DNA of 64,000 nucleotides, from contig NZ_JAPSLI010000001.1 of NCBI RefSeq assembly GCF_031180975.1, positions 589,197-653,196 on the forward strand, given 5' to 3'. This stretch comes from Microbacterium sp. Its GTDB lineage: Bacteria > Actinomycetota > Actinomycetes > Actinomycetales > Microbacteriaceae. Position 1 is the first letter of the stretch, and each line of letters starts with the position of its first letter. Below are positions 45,701-51,992 of the stretch, piece by piece. A program made the position numbers and the translations under genes. The notes under the pieces were generated by a model, which saw only the letters and a list, made by a program, of their open reading frames with translations, ran no database searches and was not told the origin of the DNA.

Positions 45701-45812
45701 GGAAGCCGTCATAGGCGACCGCCATGGTGGTGACGGTCAGAGCGCCGATGGCGACACCTGCGGCGGATGCCAACGTCTTCGGACGCGCACGCACCCACGA
45801 CAGCGCTCTCAT
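39735..45812 (-). CDS. Very large surface protein: beta-propeller-like, tandem Ig/cadherin-like and FN3 domains
   Basis: 2025 residues from ATG 45812, with an AGGGGGAAC SD. One N-terminal membrane helix (about 13-35) precedes a repetitive beta-rich domain (about 40-330, 'GTVLLVDDGSDTVTSVDPAR'). After an acidic Glu/Thr linker come roughly ten tandem domains built around 'PVLDNDNDPDGD'-type calcium-motif-like turns. About five FN3 domains follow, such as 'KPTVSTVEDRTVVLSWSSP', and a Cys-containing C-terminal module ('SGCVNGCRKFVVNW'). It is the lead gene of the PFNA-type operon, comparable to Fn3 of Bifidobacterium but much longer. Adhesion or sensing outside the wall is likely. Confidence 0.85.
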   Translation of the reverse strand: MRALSWVRARPKTLASAAGVAIGALTVTTMAVAYDGFPTTKVDLHDAGVWLTKTSTLLVGHFNNESTVIDGGLRTASDDYDILQDEGTVLLVDDGSDTVTSVDPARVALTDSAPIPARAKVALGRLTTAVLDDKTGELWVTSAKGLAGFDTKKADPVAELGDGADVAVGRDGTVYALSGERAEVVTIPTDAEGLPLESESSELADIELSAEAAITVVGDTPVVLDAAAGVVTTPGGFRTQVDGLEDAVLQQTSAESDAVVLATPTALIRVPIDGGDPIVTEVSGQGNPAQPVQLRGCTYGAWAVSAQFVRDCSGESLDLRNDIPGAEESAAVTFRVNRDIIVLNDIIGGQAWLPTKSLQRVDDWSVLVPPEGETEDEEETTEETVETSLPERTEDNTPPTAEDDDLGVRPGGSTLLPVLDNDNDPDGDVLAASLVGDQPSIGDVQPIFNGAALQISVPEDAEGSATFEYQVDDGRTGKDTAFVTATVYDWKTNTAPRPKRTTKLSVESGGTVSYNVLPDWIDPEGDDVYLKSVVAAPGDEVEFTTDGQLTYKAVASLQGRKTVEITVADALGEVTNGKILLDVKPSGTSNPLTNADHVVTRVGETVTVAPLTNDTSSGQEQLRLARVEETAGATIVPDYPNKQFTFKSATAGTYYVQYLATAGPKPAKGLVRVDVLDGRQSELPPVAVRDVALLPKGSEALVGVLGNDTDPSGGVLVVQSVTVPPQSGIAVSVLNHETLRISDEGALDEQVRISYRISNGSKSAEGDVIVIPIPAPSKLLPPVANDDEVVVRAGDVVTIPVLDNDVHPSGDTMHVAPELVEAPEADAGEAFVSQDAVRFRAGQKAQTVHLTYEATDSMGQKDGGLVTVQILPLNDAKNAAPRPRDLTARALAGSTTNIPVPLDGLDADGDSVELLGIDQAPSKGRIADIGPNFLTYEAFKGSAGVDTFTYRVRDRLGQEGTATIRVGVAPPEAMNQAPYAVRDAVIVRPGRSVAVPVLVNDSDPEGDRIGIVGNGLTLSDEQGLDAEVSGDRVIVEVPDRELETSLQYTIRDAKGAEATAPISVTVDKDVPLMTPVARDDRVQVSDVKDGLSVDLDILRNDEDPDGTVEGLTIDVESGARLLGDGRARVTVAEERQLIRYTVTDQDEQTSSAFIFVPAISELRPTLSSTKPLEVKSGETKEISLADYVTVAGGGDVRLTEAAKVSAVHANGDSLIKDTTTLVYTSKDRYFGDDALTFEVTDGDGPDDPQGRKATLTIPITVLPPDNQQPEFVNGQMQVAPGEQATPLDLAALTTDPDPADAGKLRFSITDQPGEGVSARIDGSRLLAEAASSTPKGTTVSVGIEVTDGTTDPVPGTVEIAVTASTRELPVASPDTIDEADQGETIRVPVLQNDINPFAADGEPLKLLTAQVESGEGSAKVSGDEVEITPGSKFVGVMVVRYRIQDATKDPDREVDGRVTVTVQGVPEAPGKPTVSTVEDRTVVLSWSSPSNNGAEITEYTVTSVSGSPYSKTCTSTTCTLDGLTNNVTYTFQVTAHNRVGEGPASPPSAEARPDTRPDTPTPPNLEFGDKSLKVSWATPSSSGSPVDSYTLEISPIPPSGIGQKTNVTGNSLVWEGLENGTSYTVRVRAHNQAPDPSEWSAPSLPEIPAGPPGTVPAPTVSSAPSVGSEAQMTVTWQDAPQNGDAIRAYQLAVYRGGSLVKTVPVSGSQTSQTVPVPTDSTDYTYTVRAENKAGWGQPSAHSAPRRAFGTPGAPTNVQARPGDNRIHVTFDRPAGNGARPEELRYQYLIYNGRWNNWDGSSAIPARNGDGTTVQVRAYSVVGGQQSAPGPAGTSNNVVPYGPPHAPTGNAQNLGTSVRLSWNASNSYNGRPITVYTNIDGNGWVQRSALSGSVDKGNGYNQTHTIRVRVVASEGGSAESPTYSATTDQPPQPRVWVTQGDAVSGCVNGCRKFVVNWENLNIGGARVTCHSSAYGQIGSYVYNVAFDGRGSKQLDCWQGRDGVDVWVDILNWGDGVDTEKRFWARP

Positions 45813-45881
45813 CTCGGACGTTCCCCCTGTGGTGCTTTCCCGTTCGCGGCGCCCCGGATCGGGGCCGCGAGGCACCGGAAC

Positions 45882-45927
45882 ATCCTAACCGGGGACGCGG
45901 CCGAGCACGGATGGGGAGAAGTTCCCA
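45882..45927 (-). promoter_or_regulatory. Shared T7SS promoter, copy for the surface-protein operon
   Basis: The dyad TGGGGAGAAGTTCCCA occupies 45912-45927. TAGGAT (45887-45882) lies 25 bases after its 15-base core. A leader of about 63 bases follows. This would drive the whole 45.8-28.4 kb operon. Confidence 0.7.
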
Positions 45928-45939
45928 CCCGTGCCCAGC

Positions 45940-46515
45940 TCACGCGGTGCGCCAGCACCCTTCGACGTGGTCGTCGACCATTCCCGTCGACTGCATCAGC
46001 GCGTACATCGTGGTCGGTCCGACGAACCGGAAGCCGCGCCGGCGCAGTGCCTTGCTGAGGGCCGTCGACTCCTCCGTCACGGCGGGGATCTCCGCCATGG
46101 TCTGCGGCCGGGGGCGGTCGGATGCCGGAGGCGCGAACGACCACATCAGCTCGTCGAGCTCGCCGTCCGCCATGTCCCGCACCAGCGTGGCGTTGGAGAT
46201 GGTCGCCTCGATCTTGGCGCGGTTGCGGATGATCCCGGCATCCGTCATCAGCCGGTCGACGTCGTCGGGGCCGAACTCGGCGACGAGCTCCGGCTCGAAC
46301 CCCGCGAACACCTCACGGAACCGCGGGCGCTTGCGCAGGATGGTGATCCAGCTCAGCCCGGCCTGGAAGCCCTCCAGCGCCATCTTCTCGAACAGCGCAC
46401 GGTCGCCGTGCAGCGGCACGCCCCACTCCTCGTCGTGGTAGCGGAGGTACTCGGGATCCTCACCCACCCAGCGGCAGCGTGCCAGGCCGTCGGGGCTGGC
46501 GATGACGGAGTCCAT
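45940..46515 (-). CDS. tag: DNA-3-methyladenine glycosylase I
   Basis: A 191-residue base-excision enzyme that removes 3-methyladenine from DNA. 'CRWVGEDPEYLRYHDEEWGV' contains the N-terminal zinc Cys and His, 'ALEGFQAGLSWITILRKRP' is the helix-hairpin region, and 'STGMVDDHVEGCW' supplies the C-terminal zinc His and Cys. Full length. TAGCGT lies 6 bases before the ATG; the GGGGGA spacer could also act as SD. Confidence 0.95.
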   Translation of the reverse strand: MDSVIASPDGLARCRWVGEDPEYLRYHDEEWGVPLHGDRALFEKMALEGFQAGLSWITILRKRPRFREVFAGFEPELVAEFGPDDVDRLMTDAGIIRNRAKIEATISNATLVRDMADGELDELMWSFAPPASDRPRPQTMAEIPAVTEESTALSKALRRRGFRFVGPTTMYALMQSTGMVDDHVEGCWRTA

Positions 46516-46521
46516 TCCCCC

Positions 46522-46527
46522 ACGCTA
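46522..46527 (-). promoter_or_regulatory. -10 box of leaderless start at 46515
   Basis: TAGCGT, then 6 bases, then the tag ATG. Confidence 0.45.
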
Positions 46528-46540
46528 CCCAGTGCCGGGG

Positions 46541-48589
46541 TCAACGCCGGTGCTTGAGCTTCTTCTCCGGAACCGGTGCCTGGCCGGACGCCTTGAGCGC
46601 GGCGTAGTGCGCGCGGGCCTCGTCCTGCCGCTGCTGCTCGATCCCGCTGGCGATCGGCGCCCGGACGTGCTCCGGCTCGTAGCCGAACGCCTCGACCAGG
46701 TCGAGGGCGTGCGGGCGCAGCCGCGCGCAGAGCCGGTCGATGTAGCGCGAAACGGCGAGCGCGCGCTGCGCGGACAGCCGGCCGTTGATGAGGTACCAGG
46801 CCAGGTGCTTCTCGATCACGTGCAGCCCGAACAGGTCGCGCAGCCAGGTCAGCACTGTGCGGGTGCCGGCGTCCTCGATCCGGCGGACTGCGTCGGTGAA
46901 CGCCTCCCACTGCAGCAGCTCGGCGTGCGCGCGCGCCGCTTCGATGAGCTCGGCCTGGTTCTCGTTGAACAGCTTCTCGCCGAGCACCCTGTCCTTGCCG
47001 GCGGGGCGCATCCGGCCGGCGATGTCGGCGATCATCTGCTGCACACGGTCGGTGAGCAGCTCGTGCTGCTGCTCCTCGCGCAGGCCGTTCTCCACCGCCC
47101 GCGCGGTCGATCCGAGGTCGACGAACGTCTGGCCGAGCGCCCGCAGCCCCGCCCCGTGGAACACCTTTCCCGCGGTCTGCCCGACGGCGAACTTGGCGAG
47201 GGCGGCGGCGTCCTTGCCCTGGAACTGCTTGGCGAAGTCGGCGAGAAGCCGCTTGCCGACGAGCTGCAGCAGCACGTTGTTGTCGCCCTCGAACGTGACG
47301 TAGATGTCGAGGTCGGCGCGGAGCCCGACGAAGCGGTTCTCGAACATGAAGCCGGCGCCGCCGCACGCCTCCCGGCACTCCTGCAGGGTGTCCAGCGCAT
47401 GCCAGGTGGACAGCGGCTTGAGCGCCGCGGCGAGCGTCTCGAGGTCTTCCCGGTCGTCGGGGGTGTCGGTCGCCCCGGAGAACACCCCGTCGAACTTCTG
47501 CAGGAACTCGTCGTGCGCGAACAGCTGCGCGTAGGTGGTGGCGAGTCGCGGCAGCAGCCGGCGCTGGTGCTTGCCGTAGTCGAGCAGCACCGTCTCCTGC
47601 CCGTCGGCGCCGTCGAACTGTCGGCGCTGTGTGGCGTAGGTGATCGCGATGTGCAGACCGAGAGCGGATGCCCAGGATGCGGCGCCGTCGAGGGAGACGC
47701 GGCCCTGCACCAGCGTGCCGAGCATGGTGAAGAAGCGGCGCCCCGGGCTGTCGATCGCGCTGGAGTACGTGCCGTCGGGGGCGACGTCGCCGTACCGGTT
47801 CAGCAGGTTGGTGCGCGGCACCCGCACGTGGTCGAAGCTGAGGCGACCGTTGTCGATGCCGTTCAGCCCGCCTTTGAGCCCGTCGTCCTCCCGGCCGATC
47901 CCGGGCAGGTCGTCGCCGTCCTCTCCGCGCAGCGGCACGTAGAAGCAGTGCACGCCGTGGTTCACGCCGTCGGTGATCAGCTGCGCGAACACCGTGGCGG
48001 CGACGCCGTGCAGGGCGGCGTTGCCGAGGTACTCCTTGGTGGCGCCGCGGAACGGCGTGTGGATGACGAACTCCTCGGTCTGCGGGTCGTACGTCGCGGT
48101 GGTGCCGATGGCGGCGACGTCGGAGCCGTGTCCGATCTCGGTCATGGCGAAAGCGCCGGGGATGGTGAGGTCCATGATGCCGGGCAGCCACCGGCGGTGG
48201 TGCTCCTCGGTGCCGAGCTGCAGCACCGCCGAGCCGAACAGTCCCCACTGCACGCCCGACTTGATCTGCAGGCTGGGATCGGCGACGACGAGCTCCTCGA
48301 ACCCGGCGATGTTGGCGCCGTTGTTCGCCTCGCCGCCGAACTCCTTCGGGAACGCCCGATGCACGGCGCGGTTCTGCACCAGCAGGTGCAGCTGGCTGAG
48401 CACGCGCTCGCGGTGCTCGTCCTTGCCGAGGCTGTCGTCGCGCCAGAATGCGGGATCCTTGATCATCTCGCGGGCCTGACGGCGGGTGTCGGCCCACGTG
48501 CCCAGCAGCAACTGGTTCACCCGTTCGACGTCGAGGCGGTGCGCCTCGTGCTCGTGGGCGGATGCGGGGCGGACGGCGGCGTCGACCAT
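46541..48589 (-). CDS. Acyl-CoA oxidase/dehydrogenase family protein
   Basis: 682 residues from ATG 48589 (GAGAGGAACG SD), the length of acyl-CoA oxidases rather than of the roughly 380-residue dehydrogenases. 'GAFAMTEIGHGSDVAAIGTT' is the FAD-binding TExxHGSD segment. 'QECREACGGAGFMFENRFVG' and 'YVTFEGDNNVLLQLVGKRLL' are the C-terminal flavin and active-site region. It would oxidise acyl-CoA at the first step of beta-oxidation in the cytoplasm. It is 25 bases upstream of tag. A palindrome at 48619-48633 overlaps its likely promoter. Confidence 0.88.
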   Translation of the reverse strand: MVDAAVRPASAHEHEAHRLDVERVNQLLLGTWADTRRQAREMIKDPAFWRDDSLGKDEHRERVLSQLHLLVQNRAVHRAFPKEFGGEANNGANIAGFEELVVADPSLQIKSGVQWGLFGSAVLQLGTEEHHRRWLPGIMDLTIPGAFAMTEIGHGSDVAAIGTTATYDPQTEEFVIHTPFRGATKEYLGNAALHGVAATVFAQLITDGVNHGVHCFYVPLRGEDGDDLPGIGREDDGLKGGLNGIDNGRLSFDHVRVPRTNLLNRYGDVAPDGTYSSAIDSPGRRFFTMLGTLVQGRVSLDGAASWASALGLHIAITYATQRRQFDGADGQETVLLDYGKHQRRLLPRLATTYAQLFAHDEFLQKFDGVFSGATDTPDDREDLETLAAALKPLSTWHALDTLQECREACGGAGFMFENRFVGLRADLDIYVTFEGDNNVLLQLVGKRLLADFAKQFQGKDAAALAKFAVGQTAGKVFHGAGLRALGQTFVDLGSTARAVENGLREEQQHELLTDRVQQMIADIAGRMRPAGKDRVLGEKLFNENQAELIEAARAHAELLQWEAFTDAVRRIEDAGTRTVLTWLRDLFGLHVIEKHLAWYLINGRLSAQRALAVSRYIDRLCARLRPHALDLVEAFGYEPEHVRAPIASGIEQQRQDEARAHYAALKASGQAPVPEKKLKHRR

Positions 48590-48618
48590 GGGCGTTCCTC
48601 TCGGACGGTGTCGGGGAC

Positions 48619-48633
48619 ACCTACATGGTAGGT
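48619..48633. promoter_or_regulatory. Palindrome ACCTAC-ATG-GTAGGT upstream of the acyl-CoA oxidase
   Basis: A perfect 6-bp dyad with a 3-base centre. On the minus strand it contains TACCAT, a possible -10 box, 30-40 bases upstream of the start codon. A repressor bound here would block the promoter. The regulator is not identified. Confidence 0.4.
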
Positions 48634-48749
48634 CTGCCACAACTCATAGCGAAGCCGCCTGTGGGGTTCCCCCAACGGGGGCGATGGGCGAGACGGCCGT
48701 CCGTTGTCACCTCACGACAGTGCCGCCGCGGTCGTCGAGCGGATGCCGA

Positions 48750-48785
48750 AGGGGCCGGCCCCGCGGATGCGGACGGCCGGCCCCT
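48750..48785 (-). terminator. GC hairpin after the GH3 glycosidase
   Basis: AGGGGCCGGCC (48750-48760) pairs perfectly with GGCCGGCCCCT (48775-48785). It lies 15 bases downstream of the glycosidase stop. Confidence 0.7.
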
Positions 48786-48800
48786 CGAGCGGTCGGTCGG

Positions 48801-50555
48801 TCAGAGGCTGAGGCCGTGCCCGAACCGGAACAGCGGGTCCTCGGTGTCGAACGGCACGTCGGGTCGCGAGGCCTCCACGGCGGCCATCGACCGGGGCAGG
48901 TCGAACGGCAGCCGGCCCTTCGGCTCGGCGGCACCGGTGAGCACGTCGAGCAGCGCTGCGCCGGAGGCGCCCCAGTTCACGGTGACCGCGGCGGCGGCAT
49001 CCACGATCTCGGTGAGGATCGCCGGGCGGTCGACGAGCACGTCGACCACGGTGGGCACGGCGGCGGCGACGGCGCGCACGTGCGCGATCGTCTCGTCGTC
49101 GAAGGCGAGCGACCCGGCGTGGAAGAAGTTCTCGAACGCCGTGGCGCGCTGCTCGTACGGCGCCTGCAGGCGGATCACCGCGAGGTCGGCGTCCTCCGGC
49201 GACTCCACGATCTCGCCGTACGCGGCCGCGGTCTCGGCGTCCACGCCCTCGACGTACAGCCGGCGCCCGGGGGTCGCGGGGAGCACGCCGTCGTTGGTGA
49301 GGACGGTGATCGATGCGCGCTGCGCGGCCTCGCCCTCGGCCCGGAAGTCCGCACGCCCGACGATCGAGTCGGCGGCGTCCTCGTCGACGAAGGGGTTCTC
49401 GAACAGGCCGAGCTCGAACTTCTCGCGCAGGATCCGCCGCGCCGACACGTCGAGGCGCTCCTCGGAGATCTCCCCCTCCGCGACCAGCTCGAGCAGCAGG
49501 TCGGTGCAGGACTCGCCGCCGAACTGGTCGGCGCCGGCGTCGAGGACCTTCTTCATCCGCTCCTTGGGGCTGAGGTGCTCGACGCCCCACGCGCGAGCCG
49601 GGTGGAGGTCGCCGAGGATCTCGGCGTCGGTGATCAGACCCCAGTCGGTGCACACCAGACCGTCGAAGCCGAACCGCTCACGGAGCAGGCCGGTGATGAC
49701 GGATCTGTTGAAGCCGAAGCCGACCTCCTCGTACTCGGTGCCCACCGGCATCCCGTAGTACGGCATCATCTGCCGTGCACCCGCCGCGATCGCCTCCTGG
49801 AACGGCTTGAGGTGCAGGTCGAACTGCCCGCCGGGATAGACCTGCTCGCGGCCGTAGGCGAAGTGCGGGTCTTCGCCGTCCTTCTGCGGTCCGCCGCCGG
49901 GGAAGTGCTTCGTCATGGTCGACACCGAGCCGGGGCCGAACGACGACCCCTGGAAACCGCGGATGTACGCGGCGCCGAGGCGCCCCGCCAGCTCCGCATC
50001 CTCGCCGAAGGTGGCGGTCTGGCGGGCCCAGCGCGGCTCGGTGGCGAGATCGACCTGCGGGTGCAGCGCGACGCGCAGGCCCACCGCGGTGTACTCCTGA
50101 CGGGCGATCTCACCGAAGCGCTCGACCAGCTGCTCGTCGCGGATCGCCGCGAGCCCGAGGGTCTCCGGCCACTGCGAGAACGGGCCTGCCATGATCGAGG
50201 CGCCCGGGTTGTCGCTGAACGAGTGCCGCGGATCGGTCGACAGCGTCACCGGGATGCCGAGGCGGGTGGAGGCCGCGAGCCGTTGCAGTTCGTTGTGCCA
50301 CACCGCGATCTCCCGGGCGGTGGGCGCGGCGCCGAGCAGGTTGAAGTGCGTCATCCGCTTGCCCTCGACGTACTCGCGGGCGGAGGGCAGCCCGAACGCG
50401 GGGTTGCGCTCGTCGAGACCGCCGATCGTGATCATGGTGTGGAAGAAGAGCCCGGCCTTCTCCTCGATCGTCATCGCGTCCAGCAGCAGCTGCACGCGCT
50501 CGTCGACGGGCAGGCTCGCGTCGAGCCAGGGGCGGTCGGTCACGGCATCCGTCAT
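48801..50555 (-). CDS. Glycoside hydrolase family 3 protein (beta-glucosidase-like)
   Basis: A 584-residue cytoplasmic glycosidase. The first domain is a TIM barrel with 'TKHFPGGGPQKDGEDPHFAY' and the nucleophile region 'GLVCTDWGLITD' (Asp). The C-terminal alpha/beta sandwich includes 'ITVLTNDGVLPATPGRRLYV'. There is no signal peptide, so the substrate is imported. Its ATG overlaps the transporter stop, coupling uptake with hydrolysis. The residue after KHFP is Gly where the family usually has Gly-His, a small deviation. Exact sugar unknown. Confidence 0.88.
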   Translation of the reverse strand: MTDAVTDRPWLDASLPVDERVQLLLDAMTIEEKAGLFFHTMITIGGLDERNPAFGLPSAREYVEGKRMTHFNLLGAAPTAREIAVWHNELQRLAASTRLGIPVTLSTDPRHSFSDNPGASIMAGPFSQWPETLGLAAIRDEQLVERFGEIARQEYTAVGLRVALHPQVDLATEPRWARQTATFGEDAELAGRLGAAYIRGFQGSSFGPGSVSTMTKHFPGGGPQKDGEDPHFAYGREQVYPGGQFDLHLKPFQEAIAAGARQMMPYYGMPVGTEYEEVGFGFNRSVITGLLRERFGFDGLVCTDWGLITDAEILGDLHPARAWGVEHLSPKERMKKVLDAGADQFGGESCTDLLLELVAEGEISEERLDVSARRILREKFELGLFENPFVDEDAADSIVGRADFRAEGEAAQRASITVLTNDGVLPATPGRRLYVEGVDAETAAAYGEIVESPEDADLAVIRLQAPYEQRATAFENFFHAGSLAFDDETIAHVRAVAAAVPTVVDVLVDRPAILTEIVDAAAAVTVNWGASGAALLDVLTGAAEPKGRLPFDLPRSMAAVEASRPDVPFDTEDPLFRFGHGLSL

Positions 50556-51859
50556 CACTTGACTCCCTTGATCCGGTAGACGAGCACGGCACCGGCGCAC
50601 GTGACCAGCGCGCCGAACAGGTACCACAGGGTGTACCCGCCGAGCGGGGTGGCGGCACCGAGGGCGATGATGCTCGGGGCGACGGCCGGGGCGATCGACT
50701 GCGGCAGCGCGTTGGCGATGTTCAGCACGCCGAGGTCCTTCGCGGTGTCGTCGGGGTCGGGCAGCACCTCGGTGGCGAGAGCCAGGTCGACGGAGAAGAA
50801 CGATCCGGCGCCGAAGCCGATGATCGCCTGCGCCACGATGAGCACCGCGATGCTGGGCGCGGTCGCGAGCAGCGCGAGCCCGACCACCATGACCAGTCCG
50901 GCGGCGGTCACGAACGGGCGGCGCTTGCCGATGCGGTCGGACAGGATGCCGCCGAGCGGCGAGGACACCATCATCGCGGCCATGGACGCCATGTTGGCGA
51001 GGAGGATCGTCCCGATGGCGTCCTGCTCGGCCAGGCCGAAGCGCTCGACCAGGTAGAACGGCAGGAAGGTCGCGACACCGGTGTAGCCGAACATCACGAA
51101 GAACTTGGTCAGCCAGGTCCAGCCGAAGTCGGGGTGCTTGACCGGGTTGAACACGAAGGACCCGAAGAACTGCCCGATCGTGAGGCGTTCGGCCGGCTTC
51201 TCGGTCAGGCGACGGTCCTTGAGGCGGATCACGAAGATGACGGCGAGCGCGGCGGCGATGGCACCGGGCACGACGAAGCGCTCCACGTCGCCGGGCAGGT
51301 AGTTGATGAGGAAGCTGCCCGCGAGGATGCCGAGCGGGGTGGTGATGCCGACCACGCCGGACACCCGGCCGCGGCTGGCGACCGGCACCTGGTCGGGGAG
51401 GGTCGCGTTGGCGGCCGACAGGACCGCGTTCATCGCCACCTGAACCAGGCACCAGGCCAGCAGGACCACCCACACCGAGCTCGCGACGCCGATCAGGGCG
51501 AAGCCGCCCAGACCCACCAGCGCGCCGCCGAGGATCCACGGACGGCGCATGCCCCAGCGGGAGGTGGTGCGGTCGGAGAGACGACCGGCGAGCGGGTTGG
51601 CGAACAGCGCGAACAGGGCGCCGACACCGAGTACCAGGCCCAGGTTCCCCTTCGCCGCCTCGGCGTCGGGCGAGATGTGCTGGATCTTGAACGCCATGGA
51701 CACCAGCACCGGCGTGAGCAGGGAGAGGTAGACCCCGAAGTTCACGCCGGCGAGCCCCAGAGTGAAGCCGCGCGGCGTGCGCTCGGGGGTGCTGCCGGGG
51801 GCCTTGAAGCCGGTGGTGCCGATGACTGCCGCCTGGGCGGCGGGTGACATCTCTGTCAT
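50555..51859 (-). CDS. MFS sugar/glycoside transporter
   Basis: 434 residues with twelve predicted helices. The loop motif 'GRLSDRTTSRWGMRRPWILG' after helix 2 is typical of sucrose/GPH-like sugar transporters, and 'GGILSDRIGKRRPFVTAAGL' repeats it in the second half. ATG 51859 begins 'MTEMSPAAQAAVIGTTGFKA'. It overlaps the GH3 gene start and is presumably the glycoside importer for it. Two TetR-type operators lie just upstream, between it and the divergent regulator. Confidence 0.88.
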   Translation of the reverse strand: MTEMSPAAQAAVIGTTGFKAPGSTPERTPRGFTLGLAGVNFGVYLSLLTPVLVSMAFKIQHISPDAEAAKGNLGLVLGVGALFALFANPLAGRLSDRTTSRWGMRRPWILGGALVGLGGFALIGVASSVWVVLLAWCLVQVAMNAVLSAANATLPDQVPVASRGRVSGVVGITTPLGILAGSFLINYLPGDVERFVVPGAIAAALAVIFVIRLKDRRLTEKPAERLTIGQFFGSFVFNPVKHPDFGWTWLTKFFVMFGYTGVATFLPFYLVERFGLAEQDAIGTILLANMASMAAMMVSSPLGGILSDRIGKRRPFVTAAGLVMVVGLALLATAPSIAVLIVAQAIIGFGAGSFFSVDLALATEVLPDPDDTAKDLGVLNIANALPQSIAPAVAPSIIALGAATPLGGYTLWYLFGALVTCAGAVLVYRIKGVK

Positions 51860-51931
51860 GGGAGAGCCTTTCGGAGGACGGGTCGTGTCCGCTGCGACAC
51901 GCGCGGGTTCCCCCAGAATACAACAAACCCG

Positions 51932-51963
51932 ACCAAATGGTAACTGAAAGCCGACCACCTGGT
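51932..51963. promoter_or_regulatory. Two tandem TetR-type operators ACCA-NN-TGGT
   Basis: ACCAAATGGT (51932-51941) and ACCACCTGGT (51954-51963) are palindromes with identical arms and the same flanks (CCG upstream, AA downstream). Their centres are 22 bp apart, two helical turns on the same face. They sit between the divergent transporter and regulator genes. Confidence 0.7.
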
Positions 51964-51992
51964 AATCGGGCAGGATATGGACGGGAGGACGA

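Noticed and set aside
43266..46058. 930-codon plus-strand frame opposite the surface-protein gene
   Set aside because: Val/Gly/Arg/His-biased composition, and it runs through the promoter and into tag; a codon-bias artefact of the repeats.
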